Below, one piece after another: positions 54,930 to 62,584 of a DNA stretch of 64,000 nt (its first letter is position 1; the number at the start of each line of letters is the position of its first letter). Position numbers and translations under genes: made by a program. The notes beneath the pieces are model-generated. The model did no database searches. It was not told the origin of the DNA and worked only from the letters and a program-made list of their open reading frames with translations. This DNA comes from MPNO01 sp965205995 (GTDB taxonomy: Bacteria; Pseudomonadota; Alphaproteobacteria; MPNO01): positions 2,542,001-2,606,000 of the forward strand of contig OZ242200.1 of NCBI GenBank assembly GCA_965205995.1, given 5' to 3'.

Positions 54930-55855
54930 TCGAATTCCTCGCCAACTGGCTCGCCTTCACCCCGGTCTTCGCGGTGCCGCTGCTGCTGGCGACGCTCGGG
55001 CTGATCGTCAACGAGCGCGCCGGGGTGATCAATCTCGGCGCCGAGGGGATGATGCTGTGCGGCGCGCTGGCCGGCGTCGCCTGCTTTGTCGAATTCGGCG
55101 AGAGCACCGCAATCGGCATGGCCGGGGCGGGCATCGCCGGGCTCGGGATCGCCGCTCTGTTCGCCTTCGTCGTCGTCGTGCTCCGGGCCGACCAGGTGGT
55201 GACCGGGATCACCATCGTCTTTTTCGGGATCGGGCTGACCGGGCTGGTCGGGCTGCGCTGGAACGACACCGCCATCGCCGGCTTCCAGAAGCTCGATCTC
55301 GGCTTCCTGTCCGACATCCCGTTCTTCGGCAAGGTGCTGTTCGCCCAGGATGCGATGGTCTATCTCACGGTCCCGATCGTCTTCGGGGTGTGGTGGTTCC
55401 TGTTCCGCACAAGGGCGGGGCTCAATCTGCGCGCGGTGGGGGAAAACCCGCAGGCCGCCGACGCCGCCGGCATAGCGGTCGATTTCTACCGCTTCGCGGC
55501 GGTCGCCGCGGGCGGCGCGCTGTGCGGGCTCGCGGGCGGCTATCTGGCGCTGGCGGCGGCCAAGATCTGGGTCAACGAGATGACCCACGGGCGCGGCTGG
55601 ATCGCCATCGCGCTGGTGATCTTCGCCCGCTGGATGCCGGGCCGCGCGGTGTTCGGCGCCCTCCTGTTCGGCGGCATGGAAGCGCTGATCCCCCGCATCT
55701 TCGCCGCCGGCTGGCCGGTGCCGCAATATTTCCTCCAGATGACCCCGTTCCTGGCGACGCTCGGCGTGCTGGTGTGGGTCGGGGTGGCGGGCAAGCGGCG
55801 CTCGGCGGCGCCGGGGGCGCTCGGGCTGCCCTATGTCAGGGAGGATCGGTGGTGA
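54926..55855 (+). CDS. ABC transporter permease (YufQ/NupC-like)
   Basis: 309 residues from the ATG at 54926. It shows TLGLIVNERAGVINLGAEGMMLCGAL, the family signature, and LNLRAVGENPQAADAAGIAVDFYRFAAV, the cytoplasmic coupling loop. WIAIALVIFARWMPGRAVFGALLFG is the late helix pair. It is the second permease of the BMP importer. It is convergent with brnA. Confidence 0.93.
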   Translation: MIEFLANWLAFTPVFAVPLLLATLGLIVNERAGVINLGAEGMMLCGALAGVACFVEFGESTAIGMAGAGIAGLGIAALFAFVVVVLRADQVVTGITIVFFGIGLTGLVGLRWNDTAIAGFQKLDLGFLSDIPFFGKVLFAQDAMVYLTVPIVFGVWWFLFRTRAGLNLRAVGENPQAADAAGIAVDFYRFAAVAAGGALCGLAGGYLALAAAKIWVNEMTHGRGWIAIALVIFARWMPGRAVFGALLFGGMEALIPRIFAAGWPVPQYFLQMTPFLATLGVLVWVGVAGKRRSAAPGALGLPYVREDRW

Positions 55856-55884
55856 GGTACCCCGCAAGGATCCCCCATGCCGGG

Positions 55885-56142
55885 TTAGCCGCCCCGATGG
55901 GAAAGCATGTAGGCGCGCAGGACGGCGTTCATCCGGCTCAAATGCCCCTTGCCCCGGGCCTTGAACCAGTCGAGCACATCCTCGTCCACACGCATCGAGA
56001 CGGCCTTCTTGGAAGCGCCCGGCGGCATGACCAGTTTCGCGGTCGCGAAGAATTTCTCGTCCATCTCCGGGATGTCCGAGGTATCGATCCCCTCGTCGGG
56101 AATCGCGTCGATCTCAGCCAAGCGCTCTTTCGAGATAGGCAT
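55885..56142 (-). CDS. brnA: BrnA-type antitoxin
   Basis: 85 residues. An N-terminal acidic region (DAIPDEGIDTSDIPEMDEKFF) is followed by the RHH-like DNA-binding part KKAVSMRVDEDVLDWFKARGKGH. BrnA represses brnTA and blocks BrnT. Unlike most TA pairs, the toxin gene comes first, as here. The start overlaps the brnT stop by 29 bp. Confidence 0.88.
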   Translation of the reverse strand: MPISKERLAEIDAIPDEGIDTSDIPEMDEKFFATAKLVMPPGASKKAVSMRVDEDVLDWFKARGKGHLSRMNAVLRAYMLSHRGG

Positions 56143-56410
56143 GGAATAGGTTCCTTTCCCGTTCCGTGGCCTTCCGCGCGCTGATCATGCGGATGACGCC
56201 GTCGCGGTCCGTGTGAGCGACGGCGGCCACGCCACCGTTGCCGAGGAAACCGAAACCGATCTCCCGCACTTCGCCGTGGTGGCGATCATCGGCCCGGGTC
56301 AGGACCGGACCGTTGAAGATTTCGGCGGCTTCCTCGAAGCCGATTCCGTGCTTGCGCCGGTTCTCGGCGTTCTTGGCGTCGTCCCATTCGAAGCGCGGTA
56401 TGGAAGACAT
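56114..56410 (-). CDS. brnT: BrnT-family toxin
   Basis: 98 residues. The compact RelE-like fold shows RFEWDDAKNAENRRKHGIGFEEAAEIF, then the catalytic histidine/arginine region RADDRHHGEVREIGFG and RMISARKATERERNLFH. BrnT cleaves RNA and slows growth under stress. All key basic residues appear intact, so this system is probably functional. Confidence 0.9.
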   Translation of the reverse strand: MSSIPRFEWDDAKNAENRRKHGIGFEEAAEIFNGPVLTRADDRHHGEVREIGFGFLGNGGVAAVAHTDRDGVIRMISARKATERERNLFHAYLERALG

Positions 56411-56426
56411 TCACGTATATACAAAT

Positions 56427-56440
56427 GTCACTACGGTGAC
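56427..56440. promoter_or_regulatory. Palindromic operator upstream of brnTA
   Basis: GTCAC-TACG-GTGAC, 5-bp arms with a 4-nt centre, 17 nt upstream of the brnT start and next to AT-rich ACGTATATAC. Probable BrnA autoregulatory site. Confidence 0.55.
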
Positions 56441-56570
56441 GATATGTCAAGCCTTGCGGTCCAAAGCGCGTCCGGTTTGGACAGACCCGCCTACTGCGTC
56501 CTGGATAATGCCCCGCCCAGGGGTCGGTTCGAAGGCGTCGATGTGGCGTCCGAGGAGACGGCGTTTGCGC

Positions 56571-56630
56571 GCCTACTCGGGATGAGGAAGGGTGGTTGGA
56601 CTCCGCGCCCTACCTCACCCTGAATGGCCC
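56571..56630 (+). repeat. Dispersed intergenic repeat copy
   Basis: GCCTACTCGGGATGAGGA (56571-56588) and CCTCACCCTGAATGGCCC (56613-56630) match the copy at 61.6 kb (first word identical, second with one difference). It lies between brnTA and the porin gene. Confidence 0.75.
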
Positions 56631-56685
56631 CCGCAGGGGGCGTGTCGAAGGGCGGGCGTGCCGCGACGGCACCCAGCGTCGCGCC

Positions 56686-57720
56686 CTAAAAACTGTATCT
56701 GAGCGAGAGGACCGCTTTGGTGTCCCTGGTGTCGAGGAGGCGGGTGTCGCCGACATCGACCCCGGCCTTCGCGTGGTTGAGGCCGAGATTGGCCGACAGG
56801 CCCCGGGCCAGGTCGTATCGGGCGCCGAGCGCGGCGGAGACTTCGTGCTCGCCTTCGATGCGGCCGTAATGGGCCTCGACGGACCAGCCGAACACGCCGG
56901 TCTTTCCGCGGATCCCCGACGACAGGTACCACCGCTCGGCATCGGGGCCGCTCGATGCAAGCCGTTCGTAGCCCAGCCCGACATCGAACGAGAGGCTGCC
57001 GTAGATCACCTCGCCGACCGCGCCGATCGCCGTTGAGTCGAATCTGCGCGATCCGTCCGCCGCGGCATAAACGCCCCGGCCGATGCGCAGGGTCAGGCGA
57101 TGATCGGTGTTGTCCATCGGGCGCCGGAAGGTCGCGCCAATTTCGAAATCGGCGTCTTCGTCGACCGCGGCGCCGACCACCCAGGGGCCGAACCGGCCGG
57201 TGTAGCCGCCGCCCCATTCGGCGAGCCCGCCGAGCGCATCGTCGAAGGCGAGCGCCGCGTTGCCGGCCCCCCGCCCGCGCCGGGTGCCCTCGCGAACGAT
57301 CCCGGAGACGTTGCCGCCCGCGACCGTGCCCCACACGCCGCCGACGGAAAGCGCCGCGCGGTCGGTGTATCGGTCGTCCGGCGGGGAAGCGAACGCACCG
57401 TCGGTCACGTACTGGCCGAAATAGGTCAGGCTCACGCGCCAGCGGTTTTGCAGCTGGGCCAGGGCGCTGACCTCGGCATTGCCGATGAGTCCGGCATCGA
57501 CGGATGCGCCGTCCTCCCCGTCCAGGCTCAACGGCGCGTCGAGAAGACCGGTCAAGGCGACCGTCACGTCGCCCATCTCGAACGCGATGGGTTCCTCCAT
57601 CGACGACAGGCGTTCGTAGTTCAGCGAAATGTCCTGCGCCGCCGCGAAGCCGGCCGGTGCCATACCGGCGGCCACGGCGCAGGCGAGGAGCGGACCGCGC
57701 CGGTTCCTGTATGCCCGCAC
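56686..57720 (-). CDS. Outer-membrane beta-barrel (porin-like) protein
   Basis: 344 residues. The signal peptide spans about residues 1-28 (ACAVAAGMAPAGFAAAQ), and the body is a series of amphipathic strands: WRVSLTYFGQYV, WVVGAAVDEDADFEIGATF, WYLSSGIRG and FGWSVEAHYGR. The last residue is Phe (LSLRYSF), the usual outer-membrane insertion signal. It begins 4 nt after the haloperoxidase-like gene, so the two are an operon. It probably supplies a diffusion channel for that enzyme's substrates. Confidence 0.82.
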   Translation of the reverse strand: MRAYRNRRGPLLACAVAAGMAPAGFAAAQDISLNYERLSSMEEPIAFEMGDVTVALTGLLDAPLSLDGEDGASVDAGLIGNAEVSALAQLQNRWRVSLTYFGQYVTDGAFASPPDDRYTDRAALSVGGVWGTVAGGNVSGIVREGTRRGRGAGNAALAFDDALGGLAEWGGGYTGRFGPWVVGAAVDEDADFEIGATFRRPMDNTDHRLTLRIGRGVYAAADGSRRFDSTAIGAVGEVIYGSLSFDVGLGYERLASSGPDAERWYLSSGIRGKTGVFGWSVEAHYGRIEGEHEVSAALGARYDLARGLSANLGLNHAKAGVDVGDTRLLDTRDTKAVLSLRYSF

Positions 57721-57724
57721 GGGC

Positions 57725-59101
57725 TCAGGCCTTTTTCGGGAATGTGGAGCGGAACGCCTGACGCGCGATGGCCCGGCCCGCCTTCACGGCCTCAATATGG
57801 TCGATTTCCCAATGGACGCCGCCATAGAGCCGGCTCATCCCGTTCTCTTCAGCAACCTGGCTCAGGCTGGTCCAGCGCCGTGTGACCCCCCTTAGCCGTG
57901 GCCACAGCACGAGGTCGGGCGATTGACCGGAGAACGAGACATCGTCGCGGCCGTAGATCTGCGCGATCATCTCCGCGCCAGCGGCGGCGAATGTCGAATG
58001 ACCCGACGGGTAGGCCGGAAACTCCGGGGTGGGTATGAAGCTTCGCCAGTCCGCCTGCCGGATCACGCGTGGATCGGGGTTGCCGAATTCCGGCGCCCGC
58101 GCGCGGATCGCGCTCTCCGGGCGGACGATATCGTGATAGCACTTGCTGTCCCACGCGAAGATCGAGGCATCGCACTGCGTCATGCCGATCAGGGCGAAGG
58201 CGCGGGCCAGATCGACGAAGTCGAGGCCGCGATCCTGGAGCAGCTGGATACCGATGCAGATGAGGTGTCCCGAGGGCGTGACGCCCCAGGGGCCGTCTTC
58301 CCAGAACAGGGCGATCTCCGACTGATCGGCGGTGCGGACCTCGCTGTCCGCGCCGCCGAGGCGGCGGATCGTGTTGAACTCCTCGGCGAATTCCGGGCTC
58401 GCCGGATCGTGGAAGTCGGGCGCGCGGAACTGGGAACCACCGGTCATCGTCCAGGGCTCGATCTTTCCCTGCCCCGGATACAGGCACCGTTCGAAAGACG
58501 CGAAGGCCGGGCCCGGGCTGGCGCTGTAGAACGGCCCCGTGGGGCGCCACCGCAGCGAATCGGTGCGCCTTTCGTAGCGGCCGAGATAGTAGTTCACCTT
58601 GCTCGGCTCTGAGCCGTCGCCGGTGCGCATCTCAAGCACTTTCTGGCCGACCGCGCGGCCCCATTCGACGCCCCGGGACTTGGCTTCGCTCCCGGGAAAC
58701 CGGTCCAGGAAGGCGATTCGCTCGAAGAGAAAGGGCTGCTGGAATGCCTCCGCCGCGGCTATCGCGAAGGCGACCCCGTAGGCGACTTCGGGATCGGCAT
58801 CGCTGGGGCCCGGGCCGATTCCGAAGGGCTCGTCATAGGCCTGGACGATCCCGTTGGCCGCGAGGAATCCGGCCGCCATGGGGACGGAGCAGACATACGC
58901 GGCGCGCGGCGGCGGCAGCCTCTGGTCGCGCACCTGCTGCAAGGCCGTATCCAGCCAATCGTAGACCGCGTTCCGGTTCCGCGGCTTCAGGATCTGACTC
59001 GTATAGGACGAACGGCTGCCGGGAGAGCCGACGCACCCGGCCATCGGTAGTGCGGTCGCGGCCGTGGCGGCCGCCAGGAATTGCCTCCTCGAGCGGTACA
59101 C
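57725..59101 (-). CDS. Vanadium-dependent haloperoxidase-like (PAP2-fold) Tat lipoprotein
   Basis: 458 residues, GTG start after AAAGGAGG. The N-terminus combines a twin-arginine motif (SRRQFLAA at 4-11) with a lipobox ending in Cys23 (LPMAGC), so the protein should be exported folded and lipid-anchored. The vanadate/phosphate-binding motifs are complete: K320 and R327 in KCYHDIVRP, S366-G367-H368 in PAYPSGHS, and R424/H430 in SRLYGGVHWEID. These match bacterial vanadium haloperoxidases, which oxidise halides with H2O2; an acid phosphatase activity is the alternative. It is the first gene of an operon with a porin and divergent from a LysR regulator. Confidence 0.87.
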   Translation of the reverse strand: MYRSRRQFLAAATAATALPMAGCVGSPGSRSSYTSQILKPRNRNAVYDWLDTALQQVRDQRLPPPRAAYVCSVPMAAGFLAANGIVQAYDEPFGIGPGPSDADPEVAYGVAFAIAAAEAFQQPFLFERIAFLDRFPGSEAKSRGVEWGRAVGQKVLEMRTGDGSEPSKVNYYLGRYERRTDSLRWRPTGPFYSASPGPAFASFERCLYPGQGKIEPWTMTGGSQFRAPDFHDPASPEFAEEFNTIRRLGGADSEVRTADQSEIALFWEDGPWGVTPSGHLICIGIQLLQDRGLDFVDLARAFALIGMTQCDASIFAWDSKCYHDIVRPESAIRARAPEFGNPDPRVIRQADWRSFIPTPEFPAYPSGHSTFAAAGAEMIAQIYGRDDVSFSGQSPDLVLWPRLRGVTRRWTSLSQVAEENGMSRLYGGVHWEIDHIEAVKAGRAIARQAFRSTFPKKA

Positions 59102-59377
59102 TTTTCCTCCTTTCGCGATTGGTCAATTTCTCCGTGGAACGCAGGGTGAAATCGATCGGCGCCGCCGGTTTGCGGCGGCGGGCACGGGGGCGTTTCCGAT
59201 TTGTCCGGGGGGCGGCACCGTCGGCGACGGTCCCACAAGACTTAATCTCCACACCAGCACCACCGACAGCGAGCATTCGACGACATACCCCGGAATCAGG
59301 GGCTTTCTCGCGGATTGGATACTCAACCTTGCATTACTCAAGCAAATGAATATTCATGTAGTCAAATATCATTCCTA
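59102..59377. other. Divergent promoter region between haloperoxidase-like and LysR genes
   Basis: 276 nt with no gene. AT-rich near the LysR start, with the perfect palindrome at 59346-59357. No other structure was recognised. Confidence 0.5.
59346..59357. promoter_or_regulatory. Perfect palindrome ATGAATATTCAT, candidate LysR site
   Basis: A 12-bp perfect palindrome 21 nt upstream of the LysR start and within the divergent promoter. LysR proteins often bind such inverted repeats, so autoregulation or control of the haloperoxidase-porin operon is plausible. Confidence 0.45.
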
Positions 59378-60310
59378 ATGATGGAGAATTTCGAAGAAAT
59401 GCAAATCCAGAACTTCGATTTGAATTTATTCAAGGTCTTGATCGCATTGTTCGAGGAACGCAGCGTCACCCGGGCAGCGGCCAGGCTGGGCCGGACTCAG
59501 TCGGCGATCAGCAATTCGCTGCGAAGACTGCGCGAGATCATGAAAGATCCGCTGTTCGTTCGGGCGCCCGACGGCCTGATGCTAACTCCGAAGGCAAAAA
59601 AACTGGAAGAACGGGTCCGCACCATCATCCATCTGACGGAAGACGCACTCACCGATAGCGAGGCATTCGATCCCGCCACGGCAAACGGGCGATTTCGCAT
59701 CGGCGCCCCGGATCGCCTCGGTTTGCCGGTCATATTGCCGCTTTTTCAATCCTTGCGCGCACTCACTCCGAACACGGCGCTGCACCTGATCACCACCGAC
59801 CGCGAAACGGCCCTCTCACATCTGGACGCGGACGAGCTGGATCTCGTCTTCGGCTGGATCGATCATCTTCCGGCCCGCTTCAACGTCTTGCTGATGTTTC
59901 GGGAAAGATTCGCCTGCCTGTGCAGAAAAGGACACCCGATCCTTCAACCCGCTCACGCTCCGGACCTCGGGGTGATCCTGTCGTTTCCGCAATTGGTGGT
60001 AAGCGTGGCCGCGGACAACAAGGCGGCCTTCGACTTCGTGTTGGCAGGTATGGGTAAGGAACGCGATATAGCGGTTCTGGTCCCGCATTTCCTGATGGTG
60101 CCGAGCCTGCTGGGGGATAGCGACCTGATCGGCATCTACACCCATCGAGTAGCCGAGCGTCTGGCCCGCGATTTCGATCTCGTGGCGCGGCCCATATCGG
60201 CGGAGATCGAGCCGCTGGATCAATACATGATCTGGCACCAACGCTACGAAGCCGACAAGAGGCATAGCTGGTTCAGGGAACAGATGACGCTCGCCTGCCG
60301 GCAGGTTTGA
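59378..60310 (+). CDS. LysR-family transcriptional regulator
   Basis: About 310 residues from the ATG at 59378; a downstream ATG at 59399 is also possible. The HTH is near the N-terminus: LFKVLIALFEERSVTRAAARLGRTQSAISNSLRRLRE, followed by PLFVRAPDGLMLTPKA, typical of NodD-like LysR proteins. The effector domain starts GRFRIGAPDRLGLPVILPLF. It is divergent from the vanadium-haloperoxidase-like gene and probably controls it and the porin. The inducer is unknown. The gene is convergent with the broken methyltransferase. Confidence 0.9.
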   Translation: MMENFEEMQIQNFDLNLFKVLIALFEERSVTRAAARLGRTQSAISNSLRRLREIMKDPLFVRAPDGLMLTPKAKKLEERVRTIIHLTEDALTDSEAFDPATANGRFRIGAPDRLGLPVILPLFQSLRALTPNTALHLITTDRETALSHLDADELDLVFGWIDHLPARFNVLLMFRERFACLCRKGHPILQPAHAPDLGVILSFPQLVVSVAADNKAAFDFVLAGMGKERDIAVLVPHFLMVPSLLGDSDLIGIYTHRVAERLARDFDLVARPISAEIEPLDQYMIWHQRYEADKRHSWFREQMTLACRQV

Positions 60311-60328
60311 ACCTAGCTCGCCCCTCCC

Positions 60329-60861
60329 TCACGCGCCGTCCCAGGGTCGCCATTTCGGTATCCAGCGCGGCACGTTCGCCTTGTAGCGCCGGTAGCTCTC
60401 GCCGAAGCGGCGTTCGAGGACGGGTTCTTCGCTGCGGATGAAATAGGTGGTGTTGAGGAGGACGAAGACGACCATCCAGGCGGCGAGGTACCACGAGCCG
60501 AAGAGGAGGGATTCGGCGGCGAGCATGACGTTGACGCTCGACAGCATGGGATTGCGGACATGGCGGTCGACAGCATGGGATTGCGGACATGGCGGTAAGG
60601 CCCGCGGACCACCAGCTTCCTCGGCGGCGCCCAGGGCGCGGGGGTGCCCTGGCCCGCGGTCGCGAACAGCCGGACGGTCCAGACCGCCATCGCGAACCCG
60701 GAAGCGGCCAGCACGGCGCCGATCCAGAACCGCGCCTCGGCCGCCGCCGCCGGCGCCAGGCCGCCCGGCAGGCCGGAGGTCAGCCACAGTATCGCGCCCG
60801 GAACGTAGACCAGGGCGGTCCCGGGCAGGATGACGACGGCCTTGACCAGCTCCCGCTTCAT
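60329..60861 (-). pseudogene. Isoprenylcysteine-methyltransferase-like membrane protein broken by a tandem duplication
   Basis: The start (MKRELVKAVVILPGTALVYV) follows GGAGGG, and residues up to RGPYRHVRNPMLS are in one frame. The rest (VNVMLAAESLLFGSWYL to FGESYRRYKANVPRWIP) is in another frame. Between them a 29-bp unit is present twice in tandem (60539-60596). Removing one copy restores a single frame with the PEMT/ICMT signature: RNPM, the EEP-x-L-x-x-x-FG motif and the RWIP end. Since 29 is not a multiple of three, the present gene is frameshifted. The intact form would be a membrane methyltransferase. Confidence 0.87.
60539..60596. repeat. Perfect 29-bp tandem duplication
   Basis: Two identical head-to-tail copies, 60539-60567 and 60568-60596, each starting CGACAGCATGGGATTGCGGA. 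The duplication disrupts the methyltransferase gene. Confidence 0.97.
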
Positions 60862-60888
60862 GCGCGTGCCCTCCGGCAAGGACGGGCC

Positions 60889-61089
60889 TCAGCCCGCCAG
60901 GATCGTGTGCCCCTCATGCAGCAGCGCCGGCACCACCGCGCCCGGGTGGATCCTGCGGTAATCGGGGCTGAACTGGTCGCCGCGCCGGAGGTCGACGAAA
61001 CGGCTCTCGTAGTCGATCCCCTTTTCGAGCAGGGTCAGGCGGACCTTGATCGCACAGACCGAGGTCGAGTGTTCGTAGAGCGCCAGCAT
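60889..61089 (-). pseudogene. Glutathione S-transferase N-terminal fragment
   Basis: 66 residues: LYEHSTSVCAIKVRLTLLEKGIDY, then LHPGAVVPALLHEG-type glutathione site (here IHPGAVVPALLHEGHTI), then a stop after HTILAG. A full GST has about 200 residues, and a helical C-terminal domain should follow ...ESxVI. No remnant of it is seen downstream, where the methyltransferase begins. It is therefore a truncated gene, or a thioredoxin-fold fragment. Confidence 0.72.
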
Positions 61090-61218
61090 GGCTTGCCTCC
61101 CGGTCGGACGGTCGGAGGATAGCCGGACGGCGAGGGCTGTCGACAGGGGGTGTTGCTGCCGGAGGCCGCGGCATCATATTGAAGGGTGTCGCCGAACCGA
61201 ATGTGGGAAGGAACGGTC

Positions 61219-61608
61219 ATGGGTGGGTTGAGACTCGCGAAACCGCTGCTGGCGGCGATCGCCGCCGGGCTGATCGCAACCGCCGCGGCGCAGGCGCAGC
61301 AGGCGCGGACCGGCTCATTCGAGGGCACGAGCGGGCACAAGGCCTCGGGTGGGGTGTCCATCGAGCGGGCCGGCGGGCGCTGGTTCGTGCGCCTCGCCGA
61401 GAACTTCCGCCTAGACCGCGCGCCCGACCCGCGCGTCGCGCTCGGCAAGGACGGCTATGACGCGGCCACGACGCTCGGGCGGCTCAAGGCGAGGCGCGGT
61501 TCCGACCGCTATCTGATCCCCGACAGCATCGACCCGGCGAAGTTCAACGAGGTCTGGCTGTGGTGCAAGGCGTTCGAGGTCCCGCTCGCGGTGGCGAAGC
61601 TGAAATAG
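61219..61608 (+). CDS. DM13-domain-like exported protein
   Basis: 129 residues from the ATG at 61219, with GGAAGGAA upstream. The signal peptide is LRLAKPLLAAIAAGLIATAA, cut after AQA. The mature part has ARTGSFEGTSGHKASGGVSIE, then RWFVRLAENFRLDRAPDPRVAL, and the end NEVWLWCKAFEVPLAVAKL with a single cysteine. This matches small DM13 proteins, proposed to carry out redox/electron transfer reactions through a conserved cysteine. It is exported to the periplasm. Neighbours give no clear partner. Confidence 0.8.
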   Translation: MGGLRLAKPLLAAIAAGLIATAAAQAQQARTGSFEGTSGHKASGGVSIERAGGRWFVRLAENFRLDRAPDPRVALGKDGYDAATTLGRLKARRGSDRYLIPDSIDPAKFNEVWLWCKAFEVPLAVAKLK

Positions 61609-61610
61609 CC

Positions 61611-61676
61611 CGTCCCTCGATACGGCCCTTCGGGCCTACTCGGGATGAGGAAAACCCCCTCACCCTGAATAGCCCC
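61611..61676 (+). repeat. Dispersed intergenic repeat, best-preserved copy
   Basis: Contains CCCTCGATACGGCCCTTCGG, GCCTACTCGGGATGAGGA (61634-61651) and CCTCACCCTGAATAGCCC (61658-61675). Other copies: 56.6 kb, 9.7 kb (inverted) and 8.2 kb (diverged). It lies between the DM13 and PhyH genes and could fold as a hairpin. Confidence 0.78.
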
Positions 61677-61750
61677 GGACTTGATCCGGGGCGGCTCGTT
61701 TTCCGCCGGGCCTCTTGCTACCATCGCCCGGCGAAGAGAGGGCATGTGAC

Positions 61751-62578
61751 ATGGCCGGAAGCCTGAGCGCGGCGGAAGTCGCCCATTTCGAGGAGCACGG
61801 CTACCTTTTCCCCAAGCGCGCCATCGGCGCGGCGGAGGCGGAGCGTTACCGCCTGCTGCTGGAACACTATGAGACCGTGCTCGGCGTCGAGCCGCAGACC
61901 TATCTCAAGATCAAGGCCCATGTCGCGGCGCCCTGGATCGTCGATCTCGCGCGCAGCGAGTCGATCCTCGATGCGGTCGAGTCGCTGATCGGCGGGGACA
62001 TCATGCTGTTCGGCACCTCGCTGTTCTCGAAGAAGGGGAACGACCCCCGCTTCGTCTCCTGGCACCAGGATTCGGCCTATTACGGGCTCGACCCGCATGA
62101 GGAGGTCACCGCCTGGGTGGCGCTGACCCCGGCGACCCGCAGCAACGGCTGCATGCGGGTGCTGCCGGGCTCGCACAAGGGCCCGGATTTCAACCACGAC
62201 GAGACCTACGACCCGCAGAACCTGCTCGCGAGAGGCCAGACCATCCGCGGGATCGAGGACGACAAGGCGGTCTTCATGGAGCTCGAGGCGGGCGAGTTCT
62301 CGCTGCACCACGAGCGCACCGCGCATGGCTCGCTCGCCAACGAGACCGACGGGCCGCGGGTGGGCGTCGCCTATTTCTACATGCCCGCCCATTGCCGCTC
62401 GACGATCGGACGGCGGACGGCGCTGCCGATGCGCGGCGAGGACCGCTACGGGCACTGGGATGCCGATCCCCTGCCGAAGGAGGATCTCGACCCCGACTGC
62501 ATGGCCTTCCTCAAGGAGATGTGGGGCCGCTACCAGGACACCGCGGTCGCGCAGGAGGCAAGACGGACCGGCGGCTGA
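61751..62578 (+). CDS. Phytanoyl-CoA dioxygenase (PhyH) family protein
   Basis: 275 residues from the ATG at 61751. The Fe(II)/2-oxoglutarate facial triad is visible: His105 and Asp107 in WHQDSAYYG, and His192 in ERTAHGSLANE, with Arg203 for 2-oxoglutarate. It hydroxylates a substrate with O2 and 2-oxoglutarate. Many bacterial PhyH proteins act on small metabolites or natural products, so phytanoyl-CoA itself is unlikely. It is convergent with a BMP-family gene (6-nt gap). Confidence 0.92.
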   Translation: MAGSLSAAEVAHFEEHGYLFPKRAIGAAEAERYRLLLEHYETVLGVEPQTYLKIKAHVAAPWIVDLARSESILDAVESLIGGDIMLFGTSLFSKKGNDPRFVSWHQDSAYYGLDPHEEVTAWVALTPATRSNGCMRVLPGSHKGPDFNHDETYDPQNLLARGQTIRGIEDDKAVFMELEAGEFSLHHERTAHGSLANETDGPRVGVAYFYMPAHCRSTIGRRTALPMRGEDRYGHWDADPLPKEDLDPDCMAFLKEMWGRYQDTAVAQEARRTGG

Positions 62579-62584
62579 GGCGCC

